NCBI RefSeq assembly: GCF_011397635.1
Contig: NC_064759.1
Location: 15,272,428 to 15,336,427, forward strand
Origin: Epinephelus fuscoguttatus
Taxonomy: Eukaryota; Chordata; Actinopteri; Perciformes; Serranidae
Direction of reading: 5' to 3'
Length of the DNA stretch: 64,000 nt
A program made the translations under genes and the position numbers. The notes beneath the pieces were generated by a model. The model had not been told where the DNA came from and did no database searches. It saw only the letters and a list, made by a program, of their open reading frames with translations. Of the stretch, positions 11,581 through 23,651 are shown in pieces; positions within the stretch are counted from its first letter, which is position 1, and each line of letters opens with the position of its first letter.

Positions 11581-12118
11581 CAGTGGTTTTCAAATGGTGT
11601 ACCGTGGGATTTTGTGGTAACCACACATTATTACTGCAATATTCAACTGGGCCTGTACAAAAAGTTATGAATGAATTTTTAATTTTCAGTATCAGTATGT
11701 TGTGAGCACCCATTTCCTAGTAAAGAGGCAAACTCTACCTAAAAAAAAGGTAATTTAATTTAGTTTAATTTAGAAAAACCTTCATGGATAACCTATTTGT
11801 CGCCTTTTGCACGTGGGAATTATAAGTGTGTGACATATTACATTATCGTAAATTATTTTTTGTTGAAATGGATGTGTTATTGGCGCTTTGATGTAATTTT
11901 AAATGATTTCTTGAATCATTTTGTTAAATATTTAATAAGTAGGAGGTGGTTGTCAATTGTTATTTGATATTAGTGAATAAAAACAAACATTTATGTCGTG
12001 ATCAGAGTGATAACACACATGATAGAGGCTATTGTGCATAAATATAAATACAGATGTGCCTTGAGATTTTGGCTTGCCCTTTAGTGCGCCTTGGGCACAG
12101 GAAGTTTTAAAACTACTG
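11581..12118. mobile_element. Older hAT-like element
   Basis: Left end CAGTGGTTTTCAAATGG; right end AGTTTTAAAACTACTG. They are imperfect inverted repeats of the CAGTGGTTCTCAAA type. Flanks TGATACAC and TGATGTAA agree at 5 of 8 positions, consistent with a decayed 8-bp target duplication. No transposase frame. Confidence 0.6.
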
Positions 12119-13581
12119 TGATGTAACATAGGCCTTTAGTAATAGATTCAATGAAGTGTTGAAATATAGAGAATAGTGAGTGTTTTCTTTCCTTAACTTT
12201 TAAGATACCAAACAGAAGGTTTCAGGGGAATATTTTGGATTTGAGACGCTCATTACTTGTGTATGGCAATACTTTTTGTTGCTCCCTATTCAAATACTGT
12301 TAAAGGTGCAGTGTGATACTCTGGAGAAAAACAGTCGATTGCTGACTCTCGTTCTCAGGTTGTCAACTACAGATGCTTTGGGTTGGTGGTTCGTTCCGAC
12401 AGTATTTGACGACCTGGGAATGAGACTCAGCAACCAGCTGTCTTTGTCCAGAATTGCATACTGAATCTTAAAAGCGTGTTTAAAGTGTTATACATTGGCT
12501 GATAGAAAACTTTTTTCTTAAAAAGTAAAAGCTTTAAAGCCACACTATGCAAGATTGCCGGTTAGTGTTTGTAAAGACACTCATCAGCAAAGCAAAGCAG
12601 TTAAAGTCAACTCCAGGTTCAGATTACCGTAAAACTTCAGTTAATAGTTCAGGCTATTATTTGCTTAAATCACTGAAATCAACAGGCCTATATTTGGGAC
12701 AGGCCTTTAATTCCTTTCACACAAAACTGTTGCTCAGCAAAGATCAGGAAATACAATCACACTGTTTATTTAAAGCAATATGAATATTACTTGTTTAAAA
12801 ATAAAGCTTCAGATTATATATCAATTATGAATCATTCATTTGATCTAGCTCCGACACACAGTGCATCAGAGAGAGTGAGTTGCGGCACTTGAGGATTACA
12901 GCAACACTCACAACTTGGATTCATTCTTATAATAAACCCTTTTGATTCTTTTGATCTGAGGACCCTTACTGACTAAAGGAATATGAATAATTTACAGGGT
13001 AATTTAGGAATGCACAAAAATTTGAGGTAGCCAACAACGCCGTTTCATACATCTGAAGAACTTCTATTAAAAAATAATAAGTAAAGTGCTTGGCAACCAG
13101 AGCAGGCATCTAATTGCTAGTTTTACGGTATATTCGTTTTTTCGGCGCTGTATCTCTTGGATGCCTGCTGCTTACAATCTGGCATCTGGTTGCTACCTTT
13201 TTCTAAAGCCTCAATCTCACCTGAGTGCCATGAGAGTATATACCCAGAAGCACCGTGACAACAGAAAACAGGAAGAAAATAAGAAAACACAGGCCTCCAC
13301 AAACTTCTAGTTGGTCATACAGGCATGAAAATGGGTCAGGGGTGAAAAAGCTGAGAAGGATACAAGACCTGGCCCCTGGTAGGGGGTCCTGGGGTTATGC
13401 TCCTCGATTTTTTTTTTTTTTTTTTTTTTGGTTTGGTGGAAAAATGACCTTCCAAATGCTCTTATCTGACTTCTTTTAGATTTACTCTGGTGTTGTTCAC
13501 ATGCAGAATTCTAAGATTGTACAAAAACAAAAGTATGAATGTATAATTAAGTGCAAATAAAGTATCTTTACATGTTCACAT

Positions 13582-13800
13582 ATTTGATTTTGATTTGATT
13601 TGATTTGATTTTTATTCACACATCAAAATAATACCGATACCATTTAATAAATGCATCACAAATTTGGATGTGTGAAGGGGACACCCCAAGTAAGCTATCC
13701 AAAGCTTTTAGGAGGGGGCCCAATATAAAACACAAATAGAACATTAGACATAATACACAAAAGAAGAAACATACAAACAAACAATCCCCAGACACTAGAT
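13582..13800. repeat. (TTTGA)n run with adjoining repeat-like sequence
   Basis: A pentanucleotide run (13582-13612) is followed by about 190 bp resembling a retroelement 3' region with a simple tail. No coding capacity. The family is not identified. Confidence 0.4.
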
Positions 13801-13891
13801 CAGTCCGATATTACCATAGGTAGTGTTCCTCTGAACATATATTCAATCATGCATCCGCATCATCCGCATATGCTGTATAAGAGACAACACC

Positions 13892-14230
13892 AGGGCCGGA
13901 CTGGGATATAAATTAAAGCCCAGGATATTCAAGCGCACCGGCCCACACGTTTCTACCTGTTGAATATATGCTCTTGATGCTTGTACACACTACACAAATG
14001 CTGTCCTCAGAATCAACTGCATAAGAAAATCAGCAGTTGTTTAATTCCAGACTATAAAATAAATGCAATAATGAATTGGCCACAAATGGCTTTGTGCTTA
14101 TTATTTAACTTAAAATAAGAGCATATTACTCTATCCTAATGCATCTAATTTTATGCACAATATAACTGTCTGCCCTGTCCTGCCCAGCCCTGCTCTTGTC
14201 TTACATTATCCCAGTTTATATCTCCATGGC
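13892..14230. repeat. Possible DNA-transposon fragment (GGGCCGGACTGGGA end)
   Basis: CAGGGCCGGACTGGGATA at 13892 resembles the terminus of a common fish hAT-type element, followed by a block containing CACCGGCCCACACG. I could not find a matching right end in the following kilobase, so the copy is truncated or more diverged than I can follow. Confidence 0.35.
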
Positions 14231-14989
14231 TCACAGCCATGAACTAAGGAGGTATAAATTGGGCAACAGGCCCTATAGTCAACTTTTAGACAACTTATTA
14301 CTAGAACAAAAAATCCCACTTAGTACTACTAAAAAGGTTTTCCTTTGGCTAAAATGTAATGCACAGTAGGTTATGCCTTCACATTGCACCTGTCATATTT
14401 CTGGTCTCATCCTCCTCATCACGACTGGGGTTTGTCTGTCCCTCAGCTTCATTGTCCTCGGGACTGGGAGCACCACTTAACGTTCATTGCATGATGCATC
14501 CACAGGAGAAAAACAAGCACAAATTTTCTTTTAGTACAGGTTTAAATTATCATGACTTAGGCTACAATACCTAGTAGGCTAGTTGGCCTCTTGAAATGGA
14601 CACCTAGAAGAAATATGCAATTTGCCAAAGCAAACCTTGCACATTACACACTCACGAACGTTAGCTATCGTTAATACACCTGCTATAACGGCACAAAGGT
14701 GAGCGATTTTCATGCCTGGTCATAAGTGATGACTCAGAGTCCATACGTTCTTTTCTGAGAAAGATCCTGCAGAGTTTATCTTAAGAGAATAGAAATGTTT
14801 TGGTGTGGTGCACTACTATGGTCAAAGTGAGCAAAACAAAGACGGAACAGGCTCTTTAAGTCTCTTAAAATTCTGTAGGATGTAGGCGCATCCAGTGAAA
14901 TTACATACAGGGCGACTTGTACGTTATTAAATTATTGGTAAGAGCCCAGGACCGCGCACTGATGTTTTGAGCTCAGGCTACAGGATGTG

Positions 14990-14992
<3 letters not shown>

Positions 14993-15026
<34 letters not shown>
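14993..15026. repeat. (TG)17 microsatellite
   Basis: Uninterrupted TG dinucleotides, ending in TGCATATG. Confidence 0.95.
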
Positions 15027-15027
<1 letters not shown>

Positions 15028-15196
15028 ATATGTGTGAGTTAGAAAAAAAGAGAGGTAGATAAAATGAGTGCATTTTACTTTTTTCACTTCCTCCCCCTCT
15101 CTTTTTCTCTCTGTATCTGTGTTTGCTCTTTGCAGATGTCTTATAATTAGATTTGCTCACTCAGGCCAGGTCACCACAGGAGATGCTGCAAGATCG

Positions 15197-15210
15197 GTTT
15201 CCTTGGCAAC
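15197..15210. promoter_or_regulatory. RFX-type X-box
   Basis: GTTTCCTTGGCAAC is a near-palindromic match to the RFX X-box consensus (GTNNCC then RGNAAC). It is 4 kb upstream of the slc2a3 promoter, in a stretch without visible repeats. Function is not demonstrated; the motif occurs by chance at low frequency. Confidence 0.35.
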
Positions 15211-18200
15211 GGCTCATGGGATCCAGATGGGCTGCTGGGGCGGAGAGGTGTATTTCCTGAGGAATAAATAAATACTATTAACAAACACTAACTGTGGGGT
15301 GCTGAACCTGACCATCTGCACGTCTCCCTTTCTCTGCTGCTTCCTCTTTTCTTATTTTAGGGCTGAATGAAATGATTGAGATTCCACAGAAGACAGAAAG
15401 GGAAGGAGCCACACAAATTAAACAGAACCTGGCATGTGTGATGCAAAGTCACTGTTACAACAGATTTCCGGTCACTTTTTTCTCCAAGGCTCTGACTGGA
15501 TAACCTCATAAATGGATCAGATACACTCTACATCTGTTGGCAGGCCTCAGGAAATGTGTGGTTTAAATTATCAGCGATAAAACATTATCATTTTTGTCAT
15601 GTGAGTGGACCTGTTCAAAAGTAGGGTTGGTGGTTAAAGGTATTCTAAAATACATTAACATGCACACTTTATTAACTATGGTGGCATATTGTCATATTTA
15701 AGGCCATATAAGGTCAGTCATGGTTTGTTTAGTGCTGAGGGCTCTCAGTATCTCTAGGAAACATTTGTTAATTCTTTCCTGTTTGCATCATAGTCATGGC
15801 TTTCCTGCACTATACCACTGAATCTGAATTCTGAAGAAATGTGTCACCGCAGTTTCATAATGAGCCAGGGATGAGTGAATAAAAGTTCAAATGGGCAAAA
15901 TATGTCGTTACAAAACCTCCCAGTCATGAACCCAGCTGCTGTTTTAAAACTCATACTGGAAACATTTTATTATAAGCACATAAATAATCTGTATTTAGTT
16001 ATCAACACTAGTAATGAAGCAGTTTCACCTCAAGAACAAATGTGTCTATTTATTTCCAATTCTTCTAATCAGGCTGTTATCTACAGGCCTCCGTTTCCAT
16101 CATCACACGCCTGATTAAACATTCAACTAGAAAACAACCACAAAGCGCTGCCCTTGACTGAGCTCTGAGAGAGTGAGCTGGTTGTTTAGACTTCATGATT
16201 CTGAATGGTGTACAACAACACTCATAATTACTCCATCATTAATCCTGCATATTTCAGCATAATACTGATTAGGGCTGTGGCTGCAACTAAGGACACAGAG
16301 GTCATGTCCATAACCTTGGGGGTAATTCCTGGGGTCAAAACACTGGATCAACTTTAAAGGAGCTTTGTAAAATATTCAGAGCTTCAATGTAGCAGCAGAT
16401 CATTTTTTGCTATGTGAAGATAGAGTGGAGTGATGGCGTTGTGAGCAGAGAATGAAGTCATGCTACCTCTGTGTGTTACAACCTGAGTTTGTCTGTTCTT
16501 TGTTGTGGTAGATGATGAGTGCATGTGAGTCCCTGTGTGTTTATCATTGGCAAGTTGATCACTGCCACTCTGCATTGCACTTATACGACTTTTACAACTC
16601 CGCTGCAGAAGCGTTGCACCCACCCTCTGGTTCCCTGCTTGTTAACAATGTCAGCTTTATCAGCACCATTGCTGTCGTTAGCACTGTTAGCTGCCGGCTC
16701 AGCCACCTCCATGTTGAGAGCCCTGTGCAGACAACCTCTGAATCATAGATATGCTCTGAATACTGTACAGAGCTCCTCTAACTCAACCAGAGGTCCCCGG
16801 AAAAATGGGGAATATTTAACTTACTCTGTTTGATTCACTATAGAAGGGAGCCTAATGTGAGTAAGAGTCATACAAGTTACTATACTGATCCAGTGATTCA
16901 CTTCCTCCATGATTATCTCCTCCGCTGTGGTTGATTAATATAGAAAGACCACAGTTTTTATCATATCTAAAAACCAAAACCTTTTCAGATGAAGGTCTTT
17001 GAAGCAAATTCTTATCAAATTGGGGTCAATGATCTAATGTGTATCAATTTAGGGGTCCTTGACACGAATAATGCTTATTTTGACCTAGTTACTTTGTGCT
17101 CTTAGGCAAAATGATGAACAAATACAAAATGATAAATACTTGTTAAAGATACTGCGTATTACAGCAATGAAACAGATGACAAGAAACTGGCTTCAGAAGT
17201 CATGTCCGTTGACAGACAAGTGGAGAGACATGTTTCAGCATACATATCAGATGGCGTACTTAACTTACAAAATGAGGGGGAATCTGACACTGTTCGGAAA
17301 AAAAAAAAAGCTCTAAGTGGTCAAATTACTGTCATATGGGAGACGATTAATGAATAGAAGCTACTGGAATATTGTTTCTTTGTATCAGGTCTGACACTCA
17401 TGAAATATAGTCAGCAGAACCCTGAATATGAAACGGAGTCAAAGCTATTTTTTCTATGACACTAAAATTACAACATACTTTTCATTTAAACCTGTGCTGT
17501 AACTGTTGTTATCTATTTCTCCTCATCATTATATATCAGTAGTTTAGGCTGATGTATCACTGGGTGACACAACTATTCATATAACTTCCCACTTAAAAAA
17601 AAAAGACGGTAATGCTATTTTTGATTTTTATATTAAGCCATTAATAAAAAACAAAAGCAGGAGTAACCTGTTGGGTTACTGACCCATAATAACGAAATGT
17701 TATCTGACCTTGCCATGTTTATATTTCTGCTTCTTTCGACCAAAAAAAGGATTGTTATTTTCAACCACTATTTTTCGTCATGATATTAAGTCATCAAGAC
17801 CCAAAGCCCACAAACCTGCAACTGCGGTACTATATGATTTAACCCAATATTTTCAATTTTTATTTATTTATTTATTTTTTTTCTTACCAGTATATATATT
17901 TCAACTGGCTACTTTTAGGCCCATCAAATAAAACATCTTCATGTTTGGAAAATAAAAATGCATAATTCATGAATATATTGTGAAAAACTCAACTTTTACA
18001 TATTTTTATTTACAGACTTTTACTTTTGGCATAGGGCTGCATGATATGAGGAAATATTTGATGCGCAATAACATTGTTGAATATCATGATAAGGATATTA
18101 CTTGCAATAAATAAACATAACATTTGATTAAACCTGAAAGGCACCAATAAAAAAGAGTGACAGCTACATTTTAAAGTGCATTATTCTACTGAATAATGAA

Positions 18201-18799
18201 TAACAAAAAAGTCCCTGAGTTCACTGTTGCAGTCTTTTGTGATGTCTTTATCATGCAAGTTTACATGTGATGATAATTTAAAAAAAAAAAAGAAAAAAAA
18301 AAAGAAAGAAAGAAATATTGTGCAGCCCTGTTTTGATATGTGGCCAAAATCTTGTGAGGTGGGTAGGTATAGGCTACTATACTATATAAGCAATGACACT
18401 TTAAATTGTTTTCTCTTGGCTACATGTTGGCTTACATGACCTCTGTTTTTAAATACATTTTTAAACTATTACTAAACCATAAAATAGTTAACTTTTAATG
18501 CTTATTGTCACCCAAACCCAAGCTCAAGCTCATGTCCAGTGGTCTCATATTAAAACTGTCACTGTAAATCTAATGAACATGCTAAAACACTTAAGAGTAG
18601 TGGCCCGACCTGCTCCCCGGGTGGATTTAAATATTGCTCTGCTCTCTCGCATTTTCCTGGAGCACTTGTCAGATTCCAGACTGGGATTTAGGTGGGCTGT
18701 GAAGATTAGACATAGTTGATGAAGAATTACGAGGGCTCCCCGTTTGTTTGCCACCCACTGAGCCGGTCTCATGATTTCTGCATGACCAGGCTTTGTATC

Positions 18800-19127
18800 T
18801 GAACTCCGTGCACACTGCCTTTTGTTCTCGCGCCCCCGGTGGGCAGCCGACGGGCCAGCAGCAGCACAGAGCCCTCATTCACCGGCGCCGTTTGTTCTCC
18901 ATCTCGGCTCCGTACTGTACGCTCCCCCGAGCACGTCCCACTACTTCAGCTGAGCGGAAATGCATCTGCGCTGCTGCCACCGACATTACGACACGAGTGA
19001 GTCCGAAGTGAGTCGGCCGGGTGGGAAATTCTGTATGCGCTCTTTACGCATAGGGGAGCTTCCCTGCGCGTAAAGAGTGAGTAAGAAACAAAGCGCCGAA
19101 ACGTGCCGGCGAACTCGTGCCACTTCC
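18800..19127 (+). promoter_or_regulatory. slc2a3: CpG-rich upstream promoter of slc2a3
   Basis: CpG density rises sharply compared with the flanks. It contains ACGTG cores, the HIF-response core, at 19101-19105 and on the other strand within GAGCACGTCC near 18930. The region leads directly into the TATA box at 19128. Glucose transporters of this class are known hypoxia targets; use of these sites here is inference. Confidence 0.5.
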
Positions 19128-19134
19128 TATAAAA
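19128..19134 (+). promoter_or_regulatory. slc2a3: TATA box of slc2a3
   Basis: TATAAAA within CTTCCTATAAAAACTCAC, positioned to start transcription near 19158-19165, just ahead of the presumed non-coding first exon. Confidence 0.6.
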
Positions 19135-19159
19135 ACTCACTGACATGAGGGAGGGCTGA

Positions 19160-19236
19160 ACATTTGTCTGTGCTAACAAATCCGGACAGGATTGATAAAC
19201 TGGATACACAAAGGCTGGCACAAATCCCACATAACG
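19160..19236 (+). other. slc2a3: Presumed non-coding exon 1 of slc2a3
   Basis: The start is set by distance from the TATA box; the end by the donor ACG|GTAAAC at 19236/19237. The next exon begins after TTTATTTTCAG at 19825, so the 5' UTR continues over 19825-19959 to the ATG. Inferred, without transcript evidence. Confidence 0.45.
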
Positions 19237-19959
19237 GTAAACAAACATTTATTTTTTCATCACCATGCCGATTCATTCATGCGTTTTGTCTCTGTCAAAA
19301 ATATCCACGTGTCCATTTAAGGTGCTGAATTATATATCTGTATTCTTATCATTATATTTCTAGAATTTGAAGAGTTTACGATCAGTAATAAACAGTTTAA
19401 CAGTGAGATCCCGTTGATCTTACAGCATCACCTGCAGCTCCATCGCACCATGTTGCTTATTAAACTCTCTGCAGCCCTTTGAAAATGTATTTTAGTCTTA
19501 TTGATAAAAACAAGCAAGGCGAAAATAACTTAATTTGGAGGGACAAAGTTACATCACTTTTCTCTTTTGAATTGATGATTAGAGAGCGCAGAAGAGGAGG
19601 GTGAATACGGAAGCAGAGGGAGGGGTTTACCGTCATTTTTGGGCACCAACTCCTGTTGAATTCAGTGAGTGTAGAAAAGTGCTCCACTCTATCTGAGCCC
19701 ATTAGCTCTCTGCTTTATGATCCTCACTGGTATGAGCTATAGGATAGTTACTCAGAGTCTTAAAACAGCTATTCTTTGTTTGTTTAATGAATGTGACATA
19801 CTTTTCCTGTTTGTTTATTTTCAGGTTTATCTGCGGACTGTTTGCTCAGAAGTGTGTGTGCATAAGGAGGAAAAGGCAGCTCAGTGTGAGACGCTTCAAC
19901 CTGTGATCTGAAGAGTTCCTGTACTTTACTTCTGAATATCTGCTACCAAGCTGCAAAAG

Positions 19960-22331
19960 ATGGAGCGCATGCAAGATGAAAAGGTAACTGTTTCTTATTT
20001 CTGTTGCTGCATGGCCCTCTGGTGTTGCTTTTATGTGTCTTCTACAAACTAATTTCATCTTTTAAACCCTGCACATATGATACTGCTGTACAGTTCCTAT
20101 AGTAATCTTCTCGGACACAAACACGCTCATTTAAGCTGTCTGTAATATTTCCCACTGGTCCCAGAGGAAGAGCGCCAGCCATTTTGCCATTGTTTGTTTT
20201 ATTCTGAGCCTGATTTGTGCCAGCACGTCCTAATGAATAAGAGTGCGGTATTTACGAGCCACAGGGTGGCAATTCTGTATTTTTCCTTTCTGGCAAGAGC
20301 AGGAGACTGGGGGGGAGACGAGTCGAGTACTCAGTCAGGAGATGACTAAGAGAGTAAGAGTGGGAGACAAGACTGTTGGGGGGCAAGTTTGAACTTGAGC
20401 GTGTTTTAGTTTCTTGCTTGTATTTGCGTCTTCTTTGGAAAACTGGTATGAGGGAATAGTAGTAATATCAGGAAGGGAGATCTGGAGAGGACTGTCAACT
20501 TACAAGAGCACAGATATTTGACAGAGGAATAGGGTGTGCTTCTAGTGATACCACGCAACACATGAGAGTTACTGTTATTAACTAAATGATACATTTGGAT
20601 GCACTTACTCTTTGGTATTACGTAGAATATCTCAAGTGACTGACAATGTGCCCACTATCATGTGTCTCTGCAAACCTTTCATGCGGTCTTTTGAAACTTG
20701 CAGTTGCTTCATTTTCATGGCTGTTACTCAACATGCACATATCGCGCGTGTTGATGAAACTATCCACCAAACCGAAGTGAATACTAGCACACACTTTAAA
20801 AAGCCTCGTGCAAAATGTACGCACACAATGATCACAACCAAAGATGCCTTCTTTTTGGTAAATATTCTAGTCTTGTGGACGCACTTCACTGAGATGAAAA
20901 GTGTGTAAAGGAAGTGCTTTACATAAAGAGACACAAGAAAGGGTCAATGCAATATATAGTCAAAAAATACAAAGGGAGACAGATGGCTAATTTTGTGGAA
21001 AGCGTGGGAAAGGGAGGTTTTGAGTAAGAGACAGAGAGACATGGATGAGGATTGCAAGATGCCATAAATGTGGAAGTTGAGTGTCACAAAAAGGGTGTGT
21101 CAATCCAGAGTCTTTCTGTCAGACAGTTTTTCTTATGACACAGACGATGAGCTGATGAAACACAGTAACTGCATGTGGTTTGGAGTCATTTGTTTGTCAA
21201 GTTTTCAATATATATATTAATCATTAGAGTAAAATGAACCAAACAGAAGTACAGGAAGTGACCACATTAGGAGGGTAAAGCTTGGAAATTAAAGTTTAAA
21301 GTTCATTCTTGACTTTGGAGGCAGCAGCTAAGAAAATAATCTCAACACACAACCCATTTAGTAGCTGTTTGGGAGCTTTCAGTTACATAACATGCTCTTC
21401 ATGAGAGCTGTGTGTTTGTAAGAACCTGGTGATACAACACATATTACGATTCGACCTATTACAATACTGTAAGCAAGGTGATACAGTGCGGTTTTAAAAT
21501 CTAACTTTAGGAGATCTGTCAATGCTAGCAGTGCCCCATTTATGACTGCCTGTGTCATGTTCTTTGTGTTTACACTAGAGATATGTTGTTATGTTTGAGT
21601 GAAAGAGTCAAATGGCGTAAGACAGATTACAACAATGAAGAATCTAGTGGTTCATTGTTTAAACACCACACAATATAAACGACTGCCACAAATCTTTGCA
21701 TGTAAACTACTAAATAAAAAACATTACAGCCCATTCCAGAATCGATGCAATCTCACAAAATAAAGTATTGATATTTTCTCACACCCCTTATCTTCATGAG
21801 TAGACAATGCTTCCAAACTGTCACTGAACTGTGCCAGTATTTGCATTACTTAGAACACTGAATGCCTGGTAACCACTGTATAAATCACAGGCAAATGCAC
21901 TAGATTGAATACCTTCCTGTGCAACCATAATGCGTCAAAACCTGCTGATGCAACCTCTGAGTCAGTCAGATTGGATTCACATCATATATAATACTCCTCA
22001 GTCTGCCACTCCCTAATTCGGAGTAGCTGTATAGAAAAAGGCTTAACAATGTAGGCGTTTTGTCTGAGTCTTATTCAACAGCAGCATGTCTCTGCACATG
22101 CAACTGGCATGTCTATACCACAAGCTCAGAGATATAGTCACACCACCCTCCAGGTTATCTGAGGTGATCGTATGCCAAAAACAAGCAAACATGGCATGCG
22201 AGTAATTTGTACTTACATGTTAATGTGATTATATTCTCCAATGTTAGATCACTTCCCTTATTTGTTTATCCTTGCTTCATCTTTATCGTGCATGTTTCAT
22301 TATCAGAACTCTACCCCCCCAACCCCCCACC

Positions 22332-22376
<45 letters not shown>

Positions 22377-23601
22377 TATCGTGTATGCAGCACTTCCTGT
22401 GTGCTCCACTGTCGAGATACTCTCTGTCTGTCACATATACGTAGCGCACATCAGCTTGTTTTAGTCTTCATTATGGGACAAGGCCATTACGTCCCTGAGA
22501 ACCACACTATGGCTGGATGACGACTGATTATCACTATCTTACTGTGTGAAATATTTTCAAGTAGTTCATCCCTTCCCCCCGTGTGTTGTTACATTCTGAC
22601 CTGTGAGGGTAACTTAACGTCCACCTGATAGCAGCAGCCACAGATATTATGTACTTGAAGCACTTTTCTGTGGGATTTTTTTATCAATGAGGAACCTGAA
22701 GTTCTCTGTTGAATCTCAGTAAATCAGGAAAAAGGAGGTGGCTGATCAGATTAAAGAACAGACAGTTTGTTTCAGGAGGCGGAGACTCTTTGAACAGCCC
22801 TTTGATTTAATTTCTTTTCCCAGTGAACATACCAATTCATGACGTTTGAGGAGTGTGTTACTTTATCTGCTCTGATAATGATATCATGCACGATAAACAT
22901 TGAGACAAAGCTCATTGTCTCTGTGATTGTGTCTGTTTTCTGACTTGAGTGCAATTACAAATTGTGCAAAACAATGTATTAACTTGCATTATGAATGTTT
23001 CCCTGACGTTGCATAGTGGAGTTAGTGTTGAAACGGGGGCGGATTTTGAAAAAACTGTGTGATTAAAATGGATTTCCTTTCATTAATGAGCCTATTTGGA
23101 CCATTTGACTCGGGATGCAAATAATAACCTTTGCAAAATTTCTCAGAAAGCTAGTGTGTTACAGTAAAACAGATTTAGTCACTTGCTAATTCAAAGTGAA
23201 ACTTTGGGGATTTCCTTTTTTGGCATGCGCCTCCACATAGCAGACTTGGAACCAAAACTTTATTTAAACCAATTACTCCTTTCAGTTCTGCACCGTTGGA
23301 TACTTTTACATATTGCAAATTTCACTCCCCCAACTTGCCCTGCCATGTTAGGGATTATTGTCAGGTGCATTGGCTTGTTATTATGAGCTAAACCCAATTT
23401 AATTCCGAAACCAGCAGGGGAGAAAAACACTCACAATAGGATTCAGTCTTATTCTCTCAGGGTGTCTTTAGCTACTTAGCTGAAAAATACCTCGGCTGCA
23501 AAACATGGAGTCTGTGCAATGTTGTAACACTTGGTTTTCACAGCAGTTCTGAATGCAGAGAGCTGAAACCACAGAGGGACAGAGCAAATGCAAAAAGGGT
23601 C

Positions 23602-23651
<50 letters not shown>

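Larger units (their letters stand above)
8719..19100. other. Intergenic region between cox6b1 and slc2a3
   Basis: About 10 kb with no supportable gene; the short open frames on both strands show no protein-family resemblance. It holds two hAT-type elements (9792-10321, 11581-12118), repeat-like blocks at 13582-13800 and 13892-14230, a T22 tract (13408-13429), a TG microsatellite (14993-15026), and AT-rich DNA with A-rich runs (for example 18270-18310). The block 15100-15400 looks less repeat-like and contains an RFX-type site. From about 18600 the sequence becomes CpG-rich, leading into the slc2a3 promoter. Confidence 0.7.
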
